Source: Rhodococcus sp. Z13
GTDB taxonomy: Bacteria > Actinomycetota > Actinomycetes > Mycobacteriales > Mycobacteriaceae
Reading direction: 5' to 3'
NCBI RefSeq assembly: GCF_025837095.1
Contig: NZ_CP107551.1
Span: 886,352 to 950,351, forward strand
DNA: 64,000 bases
Position numbers and translations under genes: made by a program. This document shows, piece by piece, positions 16,000-22,809 of the stretch. Below the pieces are notes generated by a model that searched no databases, was not told where the DNA came from, and saw only the letters and a list, made by a program, of their open reading frames with translations. Positions within the stretch are counted from its first letter, which is position 1. The number at the start of each line of letters is the position of its first letter.

Positions 16000-16391
16000 A
16001 CACCCGGACCGCGGGACAGGTCCCCGCACAGCAGGTTCCGCCGGTTCAGCACCTCGAGGACGCTCTCGTGCTGACCGGCGACGCGATCGGCACCGTCCGG
16101 TGGGCGCTGAGCGTGGCGATCGGCGCCCGCCGACGCCGCGGCATGCCCATACCGCGGGAGGTCGGCCTTCTCGCAGGACTGCTGTCCGCGCCCGGACAGC
16201 ACCCGACGACGACACCAGGATTCGGTGAACCTCGAGGTGACGTCATCGGCACCGGCGAACTCGCCCGACTGCTCGGGTGCAGCCGCCGGAACGCGCAACG
16301 GATCGCCACCGAACTCGGGCGACTCGAAGCCGGCCGATGGGTCATCGACCGCACCGTCGCCGAGCAGTACGCGAGGAGCCGACACCAGTGA
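15996..16391 (+). CDS. HTH-containing hypothetical protein
   Basis: The 131-residue protein has a C-terminal helix-turn-helix-like segment (GELARLLGCSRRNAQRIATE) and an N-terminal helical region (LEDALVLTGDAIGTVRWALS). It could bind DNA as a regulator or a packaging/replication accessory. Coupled by four-base overlaps on both sides. Confidence 0.6.
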   Translation: MNTRTAGQVPAQQVPPVQHLEDALVLTGDAIGTVRWALSVAIGARRRRGMPIPREVGLLAGLLSAPGQHPTTTPGFGEPRGDVIGTGELARLLGCSRRNAQRIATELGRLEAGRWVIDRTVAEQYARSRHQ

Positions 16392-16516
16392 ACCCCCCGA
16401 CTCTCGAACAGGTCGCCGAGTGGCTGGCTCTGGCCACCGACGACGAGATCCACCACGTGCTCGAACTGGCCTGGCCCGATCAACCCGACCACGACACGAA
16501 GGACACCCACGCATGA
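16388..16516 (+). CDS. Tiny hypothetical protein of the element
   Basis: This 42-residue acidic protein (TLEQVAEWLALATDDEIHHV core) starts at a GTG that overlaps the previous stop. Its stop overlaps the following ATG. The coupling pattern is the main support; function unknown. Confidence 0.5.
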   Translation: MNPPTLEQVAEWLALATDDEIHHVLELAWPDQPDHDTKDTHA

Positions 16517-17136
16517 GATACACCGGCCACAACGGCAACGACCGCTACAACCCCGCCGGACGGCCTCCACTCGAGGCCCTGCCCGCCGACCTCGCCAAGC
16601 TCCTCGCCGAATACGACGCCGCCCAGGCACGGGTCCGCGACGCCGAACGCGAACGCGACCGCCTCGCCCAGCCCGAGCGCGACGACGAGGCACGCCAGGC
16701 CGACGCCGCAGCCGCGGCGGCCGCGGCACGAGCCGGGAAGAAGATCCCACCCGCCACCGCCGCCGCGAAGCTCGCCGCCGACCGCGACGAGTCCGTCCGC
16801 GCCGCCGACGCCCACCGCGCCGCCGTGAAAGCGATCCGCGACGACCTCGACGAAGCCCGCGACGCCGCGCTGCTGTCCATCACCGGCCCCAACGACAAGG
16901 ATCGGGACCGCGTCGCCAAGGCCGCCGCCGACTTCGTTGCGGTGCTCGAACAGGCGATCGCCGACCGTGCTGTCTACGACTGGCTCCGCGGCCGCACGTA
17001 CTTCGCCAACGCTCAGACCTGGGCGGTCGACGTCGTTCCCGCGCTCCGCCACCATGCGATGGGCCGGGACAACTCGACGCTCGTCCACGCTCGCGCGGTC
17101 GTCACCAACCTCGTCGACGCACTCATGGAGGACTGA
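16513..17136 (+). CDS. Coiled-coil hypothetical protein
   Basis: The 207-residue protein is dominated by long charged, Ala-rich helices (AKLLAEYDAAQARVRDAERE through about residue 130) predicted to form coiled coils. A more globular end follows (VYDWLRGRTYFANAQTWAVD). No catalytic motif is visible. The ATG overlaps the previous stop. A scaffolding or DNA-transaction role would be a guess. Confidence 0.6.
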   Translation: MRYTGHNGNDRYNPAGRPPLEALPADLAKLLAEYDAAQARVRDAERERDRLAQPERDDEARQADAAAAAAAARAGKKIPPATAAAKLAADRDESVRAADAHRAAVKAIRDDLDEARDAALLSITGPNDKDRDRVAKAAADFVAVLEQAIADRAVYDWLRGRTYFANAQTWAVDVVPALRHHAMGRDNSTLVHARAVVTNLVDALMED

Positions 17137-17139
17137 CCC

Positions 17140-17289
17140 ATGCCGATCGATCACCACTTCGACTACACCAGCGGCGAGCCCTGGGAGATCCGCCGCCGCG
17201 CCGTGGAGAACCTACGCCACCAGCGCCGCGAGTACGCCCTCCGGCGCGCCGCCGAGGAAGCGGAGAAACAGAGCCAGCAACGCCGCTGA
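17140..17289 (+). CDS. Small charged hypothetical protein
   Basis: This 49-residue protein (MPIDHHFDYTSGEPWEIRRR) ends in a strongly charged helix (AAEEAEKQSQQRR). It begins three bases after the preceding stop and ends one base before the next ATG, continuing the operon. No recognised domain. Confidence 0.5.
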   Translation: MPIDHHFDYTSGEPWEIRRRAVENLRHQRREYALRRAAEEAEKQSQQRR

Positions 17290-17290
17290 C

Positions 17291-17494
17291 ATGTGGTTGT
17301 ACATGGTCGGCAGCCCCTACCCGCAGCGGCTCGGGATTGTCGGTACCGACGAACATCCGATCACCGTGGTCCACCTGCCCCGCAAGGACCAGTTCCACCT
17401 GCGGTGTCGATGCGGGTGGACCGCGATCGGGGTCACCCTCAACCACGCCCGGATGCTCACCGGCCGGCACGCGCCGGACCAGCAGCCCGACTGA
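17291..17494 (+). CDS. Small hypothetical protein with a CxC motif
   Basis: The 67-residue protein has β-strand-like segments (YPQRLGIVGTDEHPITVVHL) and a FHLRCRCGWTAIG core resembling half of a small zinc ribbon. It is the last gene before two strong hairpins and closes the operon that starts at xis. Confidence 0.55.
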   Translation: MWLYMVGSPYPQRLGIVGTDEHPITVVHLPRKDQFHLRCRCGWTAIGVTLNHARMLTGRHAPDQQPD

Positions 17495-17499
17495 CGACA

Positions 17500-17556
17500 G
17501 GCCGGTGGTCTCACCAGAGGCCACCGGCCCCAAGGGGTGGGGGAGGGACCCCCACC
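17500..17556 (+). terminator. Two adjacent strong hairpins before the terminase gene
   Basis: The first stem pairs GGCCGGTGG (17500-17508) with CCACCGGCC (17521-17529). The second pairs GGTGGGGG with CCCCCACC just downstream. The first probably terminates the small-gene operon. Because packaging sites often lie next to terS genes, this 140-bp non-coding stretch could also hold a cos or pac site; that is speculative. Confidence 0.55.
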
Positions 17557-17633
17557 CCCACCGGACGGCCCACCAGCGGCATAGGGCCGATCCCTCCCCG
17601 TCTCCCCAAACTATCGACCCTTCGGAGGACCGA

Positions 17634-17730
17634 ATGACCCCCAAACCACCCCCAGGGACGCGTACCGCTGGGCGCCGGTTGTGGTCGGCGATCGTCGCCG
17701 AGTACGAACTCACCGAACACGAGCTTCAGA
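17634..17730 (+). pseudogene. 5' part of terminase small subunit gene, cut by the IS
   Basis: ATG 17634 follows a good GGAGG. It encodes MTPKPPPGTRTAGRRL and then the WSAIVAEYELTEHELQ segment, which is duplicated on the far side of the insertion sequence. Beyond 17730 the frame runs into IS DNA and stops at 17807. The original gene would have encoded about 109 residues, joining this start to the sequence after 19541. Confidence 0.75.
17682..17730 (+). repeat. Target-site duplication, left copy (49 bp)
   Basis: This is identical to 19493-19541, from TGGTCGGCG to GCTTCAGA, and directly abuts the IS inverted repeat. A 49-bp duplication is far longer than for most IS elements. It fits the IS1634/IS1549 family, known for long and variable target duplications. 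Confidence 0.85.
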
Positions 17731-19492
17731 CCCGAGTTGGCTCATGTTTTCGGGATGATCGACAGCTCACGTCTGTGACCTGCTGGTTTTCGTCGGGATC
17801 GGCCTGATTTCACGCACTAACGGCGCTGGTTCTAGGCTCGGCAAGTGGTGTTTGTCAGGAAGGTGCGCACCAAGTCCGGGGCCACGGCCGTGCAGATCGC
17901 CCGCTATGTGGGCGGTCGGCAGGAGATCGTCAAGCACATCGGTTCCGCGCATACCGACGTCGAACTCGGCATGCTGCTCGAGCGCGCCCGGGCCTGGCTC
18001 GAACCCGACCAGCAAGTCCTCGACCTCGGCGTCACCCGGCAGGTCCCGGTCGAAAAGCCCCTGGCCGGCGGGCAGAGCACCCTGTTCGAGCCCACACCCG
18101 GACCCGTGCAGGTGGATACGCCGGGACGGACGGAATCGACCGGGTCGGTGCTGCTGCGCCAGGTCTTGGTCGACGTCTACGACCAGCTTGGGTTCGGCAT
18201 CCTCGGCGACACGGTGTTCCGGGACCTGGTGATCGCCCGGATCGTCGAACCCGGCTCGAAACTCGACGCCGGTCGGGTCCTACAGGACCTCGGGACGGAT
18301 CCACCGAGCTACGCGACGATCAAACGCCACCTGAAGCAGATCGTCGACCGTGAGTATCGAGGCAAGATCGCCGAGCAATGCTTCGCCCATGCCGCCGAAT
18401 CCGGCGGTCTGAGCCTGTTGTTGTACGACGTGACGACCTTGTACTTCGAGGCCGAAAAGGAAGATGACCTGCGCAAAGTCGGGTACTCGAAGGAACGCCG
18501 GGTCGACCCGCAGATCGTCGTCGGGCTGCTGGTGGACCGCACCGGTTTCCCGCTCGAGATCGGCTGCTACGAAGGCAACTCCGCCGAAACCCGCACCATC
18601 GTCCCGATCGTGCGGCAGTTCCAGGCCCGCCATGACCTCGACGGGGTCGAGATGGTCGTCGCCGCGGACGCCGGAATGCTGTCCGCGTCCAATCTCGCAG
18701 CGCTGGACGAGGCGGGGCTGAAGTTCATCGTCGGCTCCCGCGCCACGAAAGCGCCTGGTGATCTCGCCTCCCACTTTCATTGGAACGGCAATGTTTTCAC
18801 CGATGGGCAGATCATCGACACGATCACGCCACGGCACGGCCGCTCCGTGGTCAACAACCGCCGGCGACGAGCCGAGCCCGTCTGGAACGAGACGGACCAT
18901 CCGAATGCGTGGCGGGCGATCTGGCAGTACTCCCGCAGCCGCGCCGCCCGGGACGAGAAAACACTCAACGCACAAGAAGCCCGCGCCCGGGCCGTGGTCG
19001 ACGGGGACACCGCACCGAAGTCGACGCGATTCGTGAAGACGACTGCGAAAGGCCGGCGGCTGGACACTGCCTCGCTCGAACGCGCCAGGATGCTCGTCGG
19101 CCTGAAAGGCTATGTCACCAACCTTCCTGTCTCCCTGATGGATCCGAGCGAAATCATCGGTAAATATCACGAGTTGTGGCATGTCGAGCAGTCGTTCCGG
19201 ATGTCGAAGACCGATCTGCGGGCCCGGCCGATCTTCCACCGCACCCGCGATGCGATCGAGGCGCACCTGACGGTGGTGTTCGCGGCATTGGCGGTCTCCC
19301 GGGTGGTGCAGGAACGCAGCGATCTCGCGATCGGCAAGGTCGTCAAGCTGTTGCGGCCGCTGCGGTCGGCGACCATCGCGATCAACGGCACCCGACACAC
19401 GTTCCCGCCGCAGGTCGAGGCCGATATGCAGGTGCTGCTCGATCGGATTTCAGGTACCGAAATCACGCACTAACGAAATGAGCCAACTCGGG
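17731..19492 (+). mobile_element. IS1634/IS1549-family insertion sequence (1762 bp)
   Basis: It is bounded by 15-bp perfect inverted repeats (CCCGAGTTGGCTCAT at the left, its complement at the right) and flanked by a 49-bp target duplication. It carries one full-length transposase gene. All hallmarks are intact, so it is probably recent and possibly active. Confidence 0.9.
17845..19473 (+). CDS. IS1634/IS1549-family transposase
   Basis: This 542-residue DDE transposase of the IS4 superfamily starts with the family-typical FVRKVRTKSGATAVQI. Catalytic Asp candidates are Asp195 in LLLYDVTTLYF and Asp275 in VVAADAGML. The catalytic Glu lies in the ELWHVEQSFRMSKTDL segment, the Y-R-E-K-like signature. 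The GTG at 17845 is the first codon consistent with the family N-terminus. Length is normal for the family and no frameshift is seen. It catalyses cut-and-paste transposition of the surrounding element. Confidence 0.93.
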   Translation: MVFVRKVRTKSGATAVQIARYVGGRQEIVKHIGSAHTDVELGMLLERARAWLEPDQQVLDLGVTRQVPVEKPLAGGQSTLFEPTPGPVQVDTPGRTESTGSVLLRQVLVDVYDQLGFGILGDTVFRDLVIARIVEPGSKLDAGRVLQDLGTDPPSYATIKRHLKQIVDREYRGKIAEQCFAHAAESGGLSLLLYDVTTLYFEAEKEDDLRKVGYSKERRVDPQIVVGLLVDRTGFPLEIGCYEGNSAETRTIVPIVRQFQARHDLDGVEMVVAADAGMLSASNLAALDEAGLKFIVGSRATKAPGDLASHFHWNGNVFTDGQIIDTITPRHGRSVVNNRRRRAEPVWNETDHPNAWRAIWQYSRSRAARDEKTLNAQEARARAVVDGDTAPKSTRFVKTTAKGRRLDTASLERARMLVGLKGYVTNLPVSLMDPSEIIGKYHELWHVEQSFRMSKTDLRARPIFHRTRDAIEAHLTVVFAALAVSRVVQERSDLAIGKVVKLLRPLRSATIAINGTRHTFPPQVEADMQVLLDRISGTEITH

Positions 19493-19774
19493 TGGTCGGC
19501 GATCGTCGCCGAGTACGAACTCACCGAACACGAGCTTCAGATCCTTCGAGAAGCGGTACGGACGGTGGATCTGCTCGACACGCTGCACAAGGTCGCCGGC
19601 GAGGAGGGCCCGCTCGCGGACTCCTCCCAGGGAAGAAGGGTGCATCCGGCGATCGTGGAGCTCCGCCAGCAGCGGATCACGCTCGCCCGGCTCCTCGCCA
19701 CCCTGAACATCCCCACCGAGGACACCACGGTGCGGGCCCCGCGGGGCGTGTACGGGATCCGAGGGACTGCGTGA
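19478..19774 (+). CDS. Terminase small subunit (P27-like), restarted from the IS end
   Basis: The 98-residue product MSQLG-WSAIVAEYELTEHE continues through ILREAVRTVDLLDTLHKVAG and VHPAIVELRQQRITLARLL. This is the pattern of P27-family phage terminase small subunits, with an HP motif near the end. The first five residues come from the right inverted repeat of the insertion sequence. The rest is restored by the 49-bp duplication, so only about 16 original N-terminal residues are lost. No clear SD precedes the ATG, so translation may be weak. In phage and satellites TerS selects DNA for packaging. Confidence 0.65.
   Translation: MSQLGWSAIVAEYELTEHELQILREAVRTVDLLDTLHKVAGEEGPLADSSQGRRVHPAIVELRQQRITLARLLATLNIPTEDTTVRAPRGVYGIRGTA
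19493..19541 (+). repeat. Target-site duplication, right copy (49 bp)
   Basis: Exact copy of 17682-17730, immediately right of the IS end. It rebuilds codons for WSAIVAEYELTEHELQ in the terminase small subunit frame. Confidence 0.85.
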
Positions 19775-20049
19775 GACGCCGCACCCACGAGCCTGGCTCG
19801 GCGATCCCCGGAAAGCTTCGGGTGTTCACGCCTAGTGATTGGCCCGGAGATACGGACCGCGCTCGACTGGATGCCTGGTTCACCGCTCGCTATGCGTACG
19901 CCGAGGTGAACAGCTGGCCTGGCGGAGCGCTGACCCTGATTCGGGAGCACCATGCAATGCGACGAAAGATATACCTAGCCTCGGGCTTTCGTGCTGATCG
20001 AGCGGACACCCGTGTCGAATACGAAGAATGGTGCCCTGAGCTGGGATAA
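19771..20049 (+). CDS. Hypothetical protein downstream of terS
   Basis: The 92-residue protein (KLRVFTPSDWPGDTDRARLD, then LIREHHAMRRKIYLASGFRA, acidic end) starts at a GTG overlapping the terminase stop (GTGA). Its codon use is less GC-biased than the genes upstream. No domain recognised. Confidence 0.55.
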   Translation: MRRRTHEPGSAIPGKLRVFTPSDWPGDTDRARLDAWFTARYAYAEVNSWPGGALTLIREHHAMRRKIYLASGFRADRADTRVEYEEWCPELG

Positions 20050-20098
20050 TTCGACTTGCGAAGGTTGAATCAGTCCCAGTTCGAGGAGCACCATTCCG

Positions 20099-20194
20099 GT
20101 GAGCAAGTCTACGTCCCCCTACCCACGCGTGTCCGCATCGGCCACCGGAACCGGCCTCGTGTCGCATGCCGGAGCCGTCCTGCTGCTGCGCTAA
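20099..20194 (+). pseudogene. N-terminal remnant of an IS1380-family transposase
   Basis: From GTG 20099, preceded by GGAGCACC, the frame reads VSKSTSPYPRVSASATGTG then LVSHAGAVLLLR and stops at TAA 20192. This is the characteristic start of IS1380-family transposases (normally about 450 residues), truncated after 31 codons. The surrounding 222 bp contain no other gene. It records a past insertion and deletion. Confidence 0.6.
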
Positions 20195-20274
20195 ATCGAC
20201 AGCTCGGACTCGGGTAACCCATCTGTTGCTCATCCCCGGATCTGCCGGAGACGCCCGGCCCAGTCCGTGATGTG

Positions 20275-20757
20275 ATGCCTTACGTGAATGGTTGGGCAGC
20301 TGGGCTCATCGTCGGCGGTGCATTTCTTCAATGCGGCGGATTGGCGGTGACTTTTCATCAGGTGCGGGCTGTCATCAGCATTCGGGATGATGTGCGCCGG
20401 CAACTCGGCGGCATACTCCGCAGACTACGCAGAACCGAATTTGTGCACACCGAACACGTCACGGTCCCGATCTCGTTGGAGTTGGCAGGCGCCGGTACCG
20501 TCACCTTCCGCATGCCCGATGAGTCCGAAACCGATCGGATGTCTCGCGAGCTTGAAGATCAGAAGCGAGCTGTCGCGGAGTTGCGGCGGACAATTGTAGA
20601 GCTCGAGCGTCGAACACAGCGGGATCTCGACGGCAGGCTTGCCGCTCTGGCCGATGAACTCGACCGGAAAGGCACCCGCGATGCTCGACTCACCTGGAAA
20701 GGGGCTGCGCTGATCGGCGCCGGCATCGTGGCGCAGACGGTCGGATCACTGATGTGA
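20275..20757 (+). CDS. Membrane-anchored coiled-coil protein
   Basis: The 160-residue protein has an N-terminal membrane segment (WAAGLIVGGAFLQCGGLAV), a central charged coiled coil (ELEDQKRAVAELRRTIVELE and following) and a C-terminal hydrophobic segment (GAALIGAGIVAQTVGSLM). The layout, two membrane helices flanking a coiled coil, resembles small phage or island membrane proteins of unknown role. No convincing SD is seen. GTG 20272 and ATG 20275 are both possible starts. Confidence 0.6.
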   Translation: MPYVNGWAAGLIVGGAFLQCGGLAVTFHQVRAVISIRDDVRRQLGGILRRLRRTEFVHTEHVTVPISLELAGAGTVTFRMPDESETDRMSRELEDQKRAVAELRRTIVELERRTQRDLDGRLAALADELDRKGTRDARLTWKGAALIGAGIVAQTVGSLM

Positions 20758-20821
20758 CCTCACGAGTTCCCCAGCGCGTTCGCGAGGGTTTCGAGAAGAT
20801 TCGCGAGGCTCTCGCGCCGCG

Positions 20822-21064
20822 CTACGAGATCCGCCTCGGCGAGTGCCCGCAGTCACCGACCAGTCGCGATGTCTCACAGGAATTGGCGCAGTGGAAGTAA
20901 ACATCCTGTCGCACAGGACCGCTCACCCCAGACGCCTCTTCATCCCTGATCTCGTAGCCCACAGGGCCGTTGCAGTACTTGCAGCGGAGCTTGTCCGTGT
21001 TTCCCGTTGCACCCATGTCGTGCAGGGTATCCCGCAGCAACGGCACCAGCGCGAGCTGGTCCAT
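20822..21064 (-). CDS. Cysteine-rich small protein, possible zinc ribbon
   Basis: The 80-residue frame contains LRCKYCNGPVGYEI and later YFHCANSCE, two cysteine pairs that could form a zinc ribbon. An alternative start at 21016 (MGATGNTDKL) would remove the less convincing N-terminus. It stands alone on the minus strand. The cysteine pattern is the main reason to consider it real. Confidence 0.4.
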   Translation of the reverse strand: MDQLALVPLLRDTLHDMGATGNTDKLRCKYCNGPVGYEIRDEEASGVSGPVRQDVYFHCANSCETSRLVGDCGHSPRRIS

Positions 21065-21422
21065 CGGCTCACGCTGGGAGGGAGTGGAGGGGACCGCCTA
21101 CCGGCGGACTCTCCTCCACCGAGCGGAGCACCCAAGGGTGCCGGTGTCGTTGACCCCGCCCCGGAAATTTCCCACGGACCCATCCCATGACCGCGTCTGG
21201 CCAACACGTGTAGCCACGTCACCGAATGTGAGCGTGGCTGTGCTGAACCCTCACCTCGTCTGGCCAGACACCGATGTGAGAGCGCCCTCGCCGGTTCGAG
21301 GGATCAAGAACACCGGGCACCGCTGGTTTACGTCGGGCGGTGCGAGAGAGAACGACGTGCAGAGGCCGCGGACCGCGGCGTGCAAAGCACGGGCCGGTAC
21401 GAGACCGGCCCGGCTCAACACG
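21065..21422. other. Gene-poor stretch
   Basis: I see no convincing gene in these 358 bp. The open frames here lack ribosome-binding sites and protein-like composition. The only clear structure is the hairpin at 21390-21412. Confidence 0.5.
21390..21412 (-). terminator. Hairpin terminator of the leftward operon
   Basis: CGGGCCGGT and ACCGGCCCG form a perfect 9-bp stem with loop ACGAG, starting 10 bases past the stop of the HEXXH protein gene. Confidence 0.6.
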
Positions 21423-21929
21423 TCACGAGCCCCACAGAAGCGATTCGACGACGTCGTGGGTGACAAGCTCCCCATCGAGGAGAAGTCGCGCCACCTCGAG
21501 GATCACAGGCCATACCTGCTCGAGTTCGCGATCCCAGATTTCCGATAGGGCCGTCTTCTGCTCGGCCGGGATGCCCGCCATGTCTTGCAGGGCCAGGTGT
21601 TCCTTTTCGGTCTGCTGGACGATGGCGGCGTCAGACGGTTGCGTGAGGGAGACGTCGAAGACGTAGTCGTCGAAGGTGAGCATGTCTTCGTCTGTGTCGT
21701 CGAGGGGGCGATCTCCCCACAGGGCGCGTGCTTCCGCCCAGATTCCGGCGTAGGCGATGAACCCGAGATCGAGTGGCTTGCTGTTGTGGAGGGTCAGGCC
21801 TAGGTGATCGTCTCCGGGTGTGATCGTGACCGACCGGAGGGTCCCTCCGCCGCGCATGAGCGTTGCGACGGCGTGCCCTGCCTCGTGGATTGCGGTGATT
21901 CTCAGTTGCTCATCCATGCGCTGAATCAT
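21423..21929 (-). CDS. HEXXH putative metallopeptidase (M41-like)
   Basis: This 168-residue protein has ITAIHEAGHAVATLM with the zinc-binding HEAGH at residues 15-19. A SVTITPGDDHLGLTL strand follows, as in the M41 (FtsH-type) peptidase fold, but there is no AAA domain or membrane anchor. Later acidic helices (EIWDRELEQVWPVILE) could supply the third ligand. ATG 21929 overlaps the stop of the membrane protein gene upstream (ATGA), so the two are a unit. Stand-alone M41-like proteins occur in actinobacterial genomic islands; the substrate is unknown. Confidence 0.65.
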   Translation of the reverse strand: MIQRMDEQLRITAIHEAGHAVATLMRGGGTLRSVTITPGDDHLGLTLHNSKPLDLGFIAYAGIWAEARALWGDRPLDDTDEDMLTFDDYVFDVSLTQPSDAAIVQQTEKEHLALQDMAGIPAEQKTALSEIWDRELEQVWPVILEVARLLLDGELVTHDVVESLLWGS

Positions 21930-22582
21930 CGGACGCCGCCGATCGTGTCCTTCCGACCGGCGGGAGCACTGTGATCGCGATACAGGCGGGAGAGCGCATC
22001 GATCAACGCCGGGATCTCCCGAAGATGGAGCGTCGGGAAGTCGTCGCACCCGTCGGGTGTGCCGAACGCGAGCTCGTAGTCGGTCCCGTCCTCAGTCGTG
22101 ATCGCGTCGAGGGTGACACGGAGGCGGGGAGCGACGTCGACGGCGGTCACGGTCGTCACCGTGACTTCGTCGCCGAGGGGCTCCTCGCCGCGGTTCTCGA
22201 GTTCGGCGAGTTCGGCGCGTTCCGCCAAGATCCCGCGGCGGATCCGCTCGACGTCGCTCTCGGTCCACAAGGGCACCGTGCGCCACTGCTCACGGCCGCG
22301 ACCGGACGCGATTGCGGCCCGTTCGAGTTCGTCGATCATCAGGCCGCAGTGGTCGCGGAACTCCGACTCGGTGATCTGCTCCGGAGCGAGCTGGTCGAGG
22401 ACGTCGAAGGCGGTGAGACGGCCACGGCCGGGGAGGAACGCCACGGCGGCCGCTGCTGCGACGTACCAGCCGTGCTCGATAGCGAAGCGAAGGCCGAGCA
22501 TGGGCAGCCCGTAGGCAAGGGCGAAGCCGAGAAGGGGAACGAGCGCGTACGGTGCGCGCTCTACGATGGTCTGACGGTTCAT
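21926..22582 (-). CDS. Membrane protein paired with the HEXXH protein
   Basis: The 218-residue protein has two N-terminal membrane helices (ALVPLLGFALAYGLPMLGL and WYVAAAAAVAFL). A cytoplasmic domain of about 170 residues follows, acidic and with strand-like ends (VTVTTVTAVDVAPRLRVTL). ATG 22582 has GGAG nine bases upstream; an earlier ATG at 22591 has no room for one. Co-translated with the putative peptidase. No family recognised; the pair could be a membrane-linked defence or regulatory module (inference). Confidence 0.6.
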   Translation of the reverse strand: MNRQTIVERAPYALVPLLGFALAYGLPMLGLRFAIEHGWYVAAAAAVAFLPGRGRLTAFDVLDQLAPEQITESEFRDHCGLMIDELERAAIASGRGREQWRTVPLWTESDVERIRRGILAERAELAELENRGEEPLGDEVTVTTVTAVDVAPRLRVTLDAITTEDGTDYELAFGTPDGCDDFPTLHLREIPALIDALSRLYRDHSAPAGRKDTIGGVR

Positions 22583-22671
22583 CGGAAGCATCTCCGTTGG
22601 GCCGAGGCCCTGGAATCGGGAGGCAAGCCCGATCCGGGGCCGTTCTGCATCGGCTCCACGTCAGACGATTC

Positions 22672-22688
22672 TGCACGGATTGTGCACG
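22672..22688 (+). promoter_or_regulatory. Paired TGCACG repeats, candidate arm site (right)
   Basis: TGCACG at 22672-22677 and 22683-22688 is spaced by five bases, in the same orientation and context as the pair at 11981-11997. It lies 47 bp inside attR. Confidence 0.5.
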
Positions 22689-22696
22689 TGCTCTAC

Positions 22697-22723
22697 GGTC
22701 AGAGCCGGAAACCGGCTCTGACC
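22697..22723. terminator. Perfect 12-bp hairpin near attR
   Basis: GGTCAGAGCCGG and its exact complement surround an AAA loop, 12 bases before the attR core. On the minus strand it lies just downstream of the tRNA-Arg 3' end and could terminate that transcript. After integration this terminator is supplied by the element. Confidence 0.6.
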
Positions 22724-22734
22724 AGCGGAGATGT

Positions 22735-22760
22735 TGTGCCCCCGGCAGGATTCGAACCTG
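22735..22760. repeat. attR core
   Basis: Right copy of the 26-bp direct repeat. It overlaps the last 24 bases of the tRNA-Arg gene, so integration leaves a complete tRNA. Confidence 0.9.
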
Positions 22761-22809
22761 CGACACCCGCTTTAGGAGAGCGGTGCTCTATCCCCTGAGC
22801 TACGAGGGC
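22737..22809 (-). tRNA. tRNA-Arg (anticodon CCT)
   Basis: The minus strand folds as a 73-nt cloverleaf. The acceptor stem pairs GCCCTCG with CGGGGGC (one G-T pair), with discriminator A. The D arm holds AGCTCAGGGGATAGAGCA. The anticodon arm is CCGCT-CTCCTAA-AGCGG with CCT in the loop, and the T arm is GCAGG-TTCGAAT-CCTGC. No CCA is encoded. It is intact and is the integration target of the element to its left. Confidence 0.95.

Larger units (their letters stand above)
11836..22760. mobile_element. Integrated tRNA-Arg element, phage-satellite-like
   Basis: The element is about 10.9 kb between 26-bp perfect direct repeats (11836-11861 and 22735-22760), the right one forming the 3' end of tRNA-Arg(CCT). 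It carries a tyrosine integrase next to the left border, an excisionase-type HTH, a RepA-like ATPase, a WhiB-like protein, many small coupled genes, a P27-type terminase small subunit, and cargo at the right end. No structural phage genes, large terminase, FtsK/Tra or relaxase are present. Size and gene content fit a phage satellite or a degenerate prophage. An IS1634-family element and an IS1380 remnant have inserted within it. Confidence 0.85.

Noticed and set aside
21971..22798. 275-codon plus-strand frame ending in VPPAGFEPATPALGERCSIP
   Set aside because: It is antisense to the membrane protein gene and then reads through the tRNA-Arg complement; the ending is the usual false translation of a tRNA 3' half.
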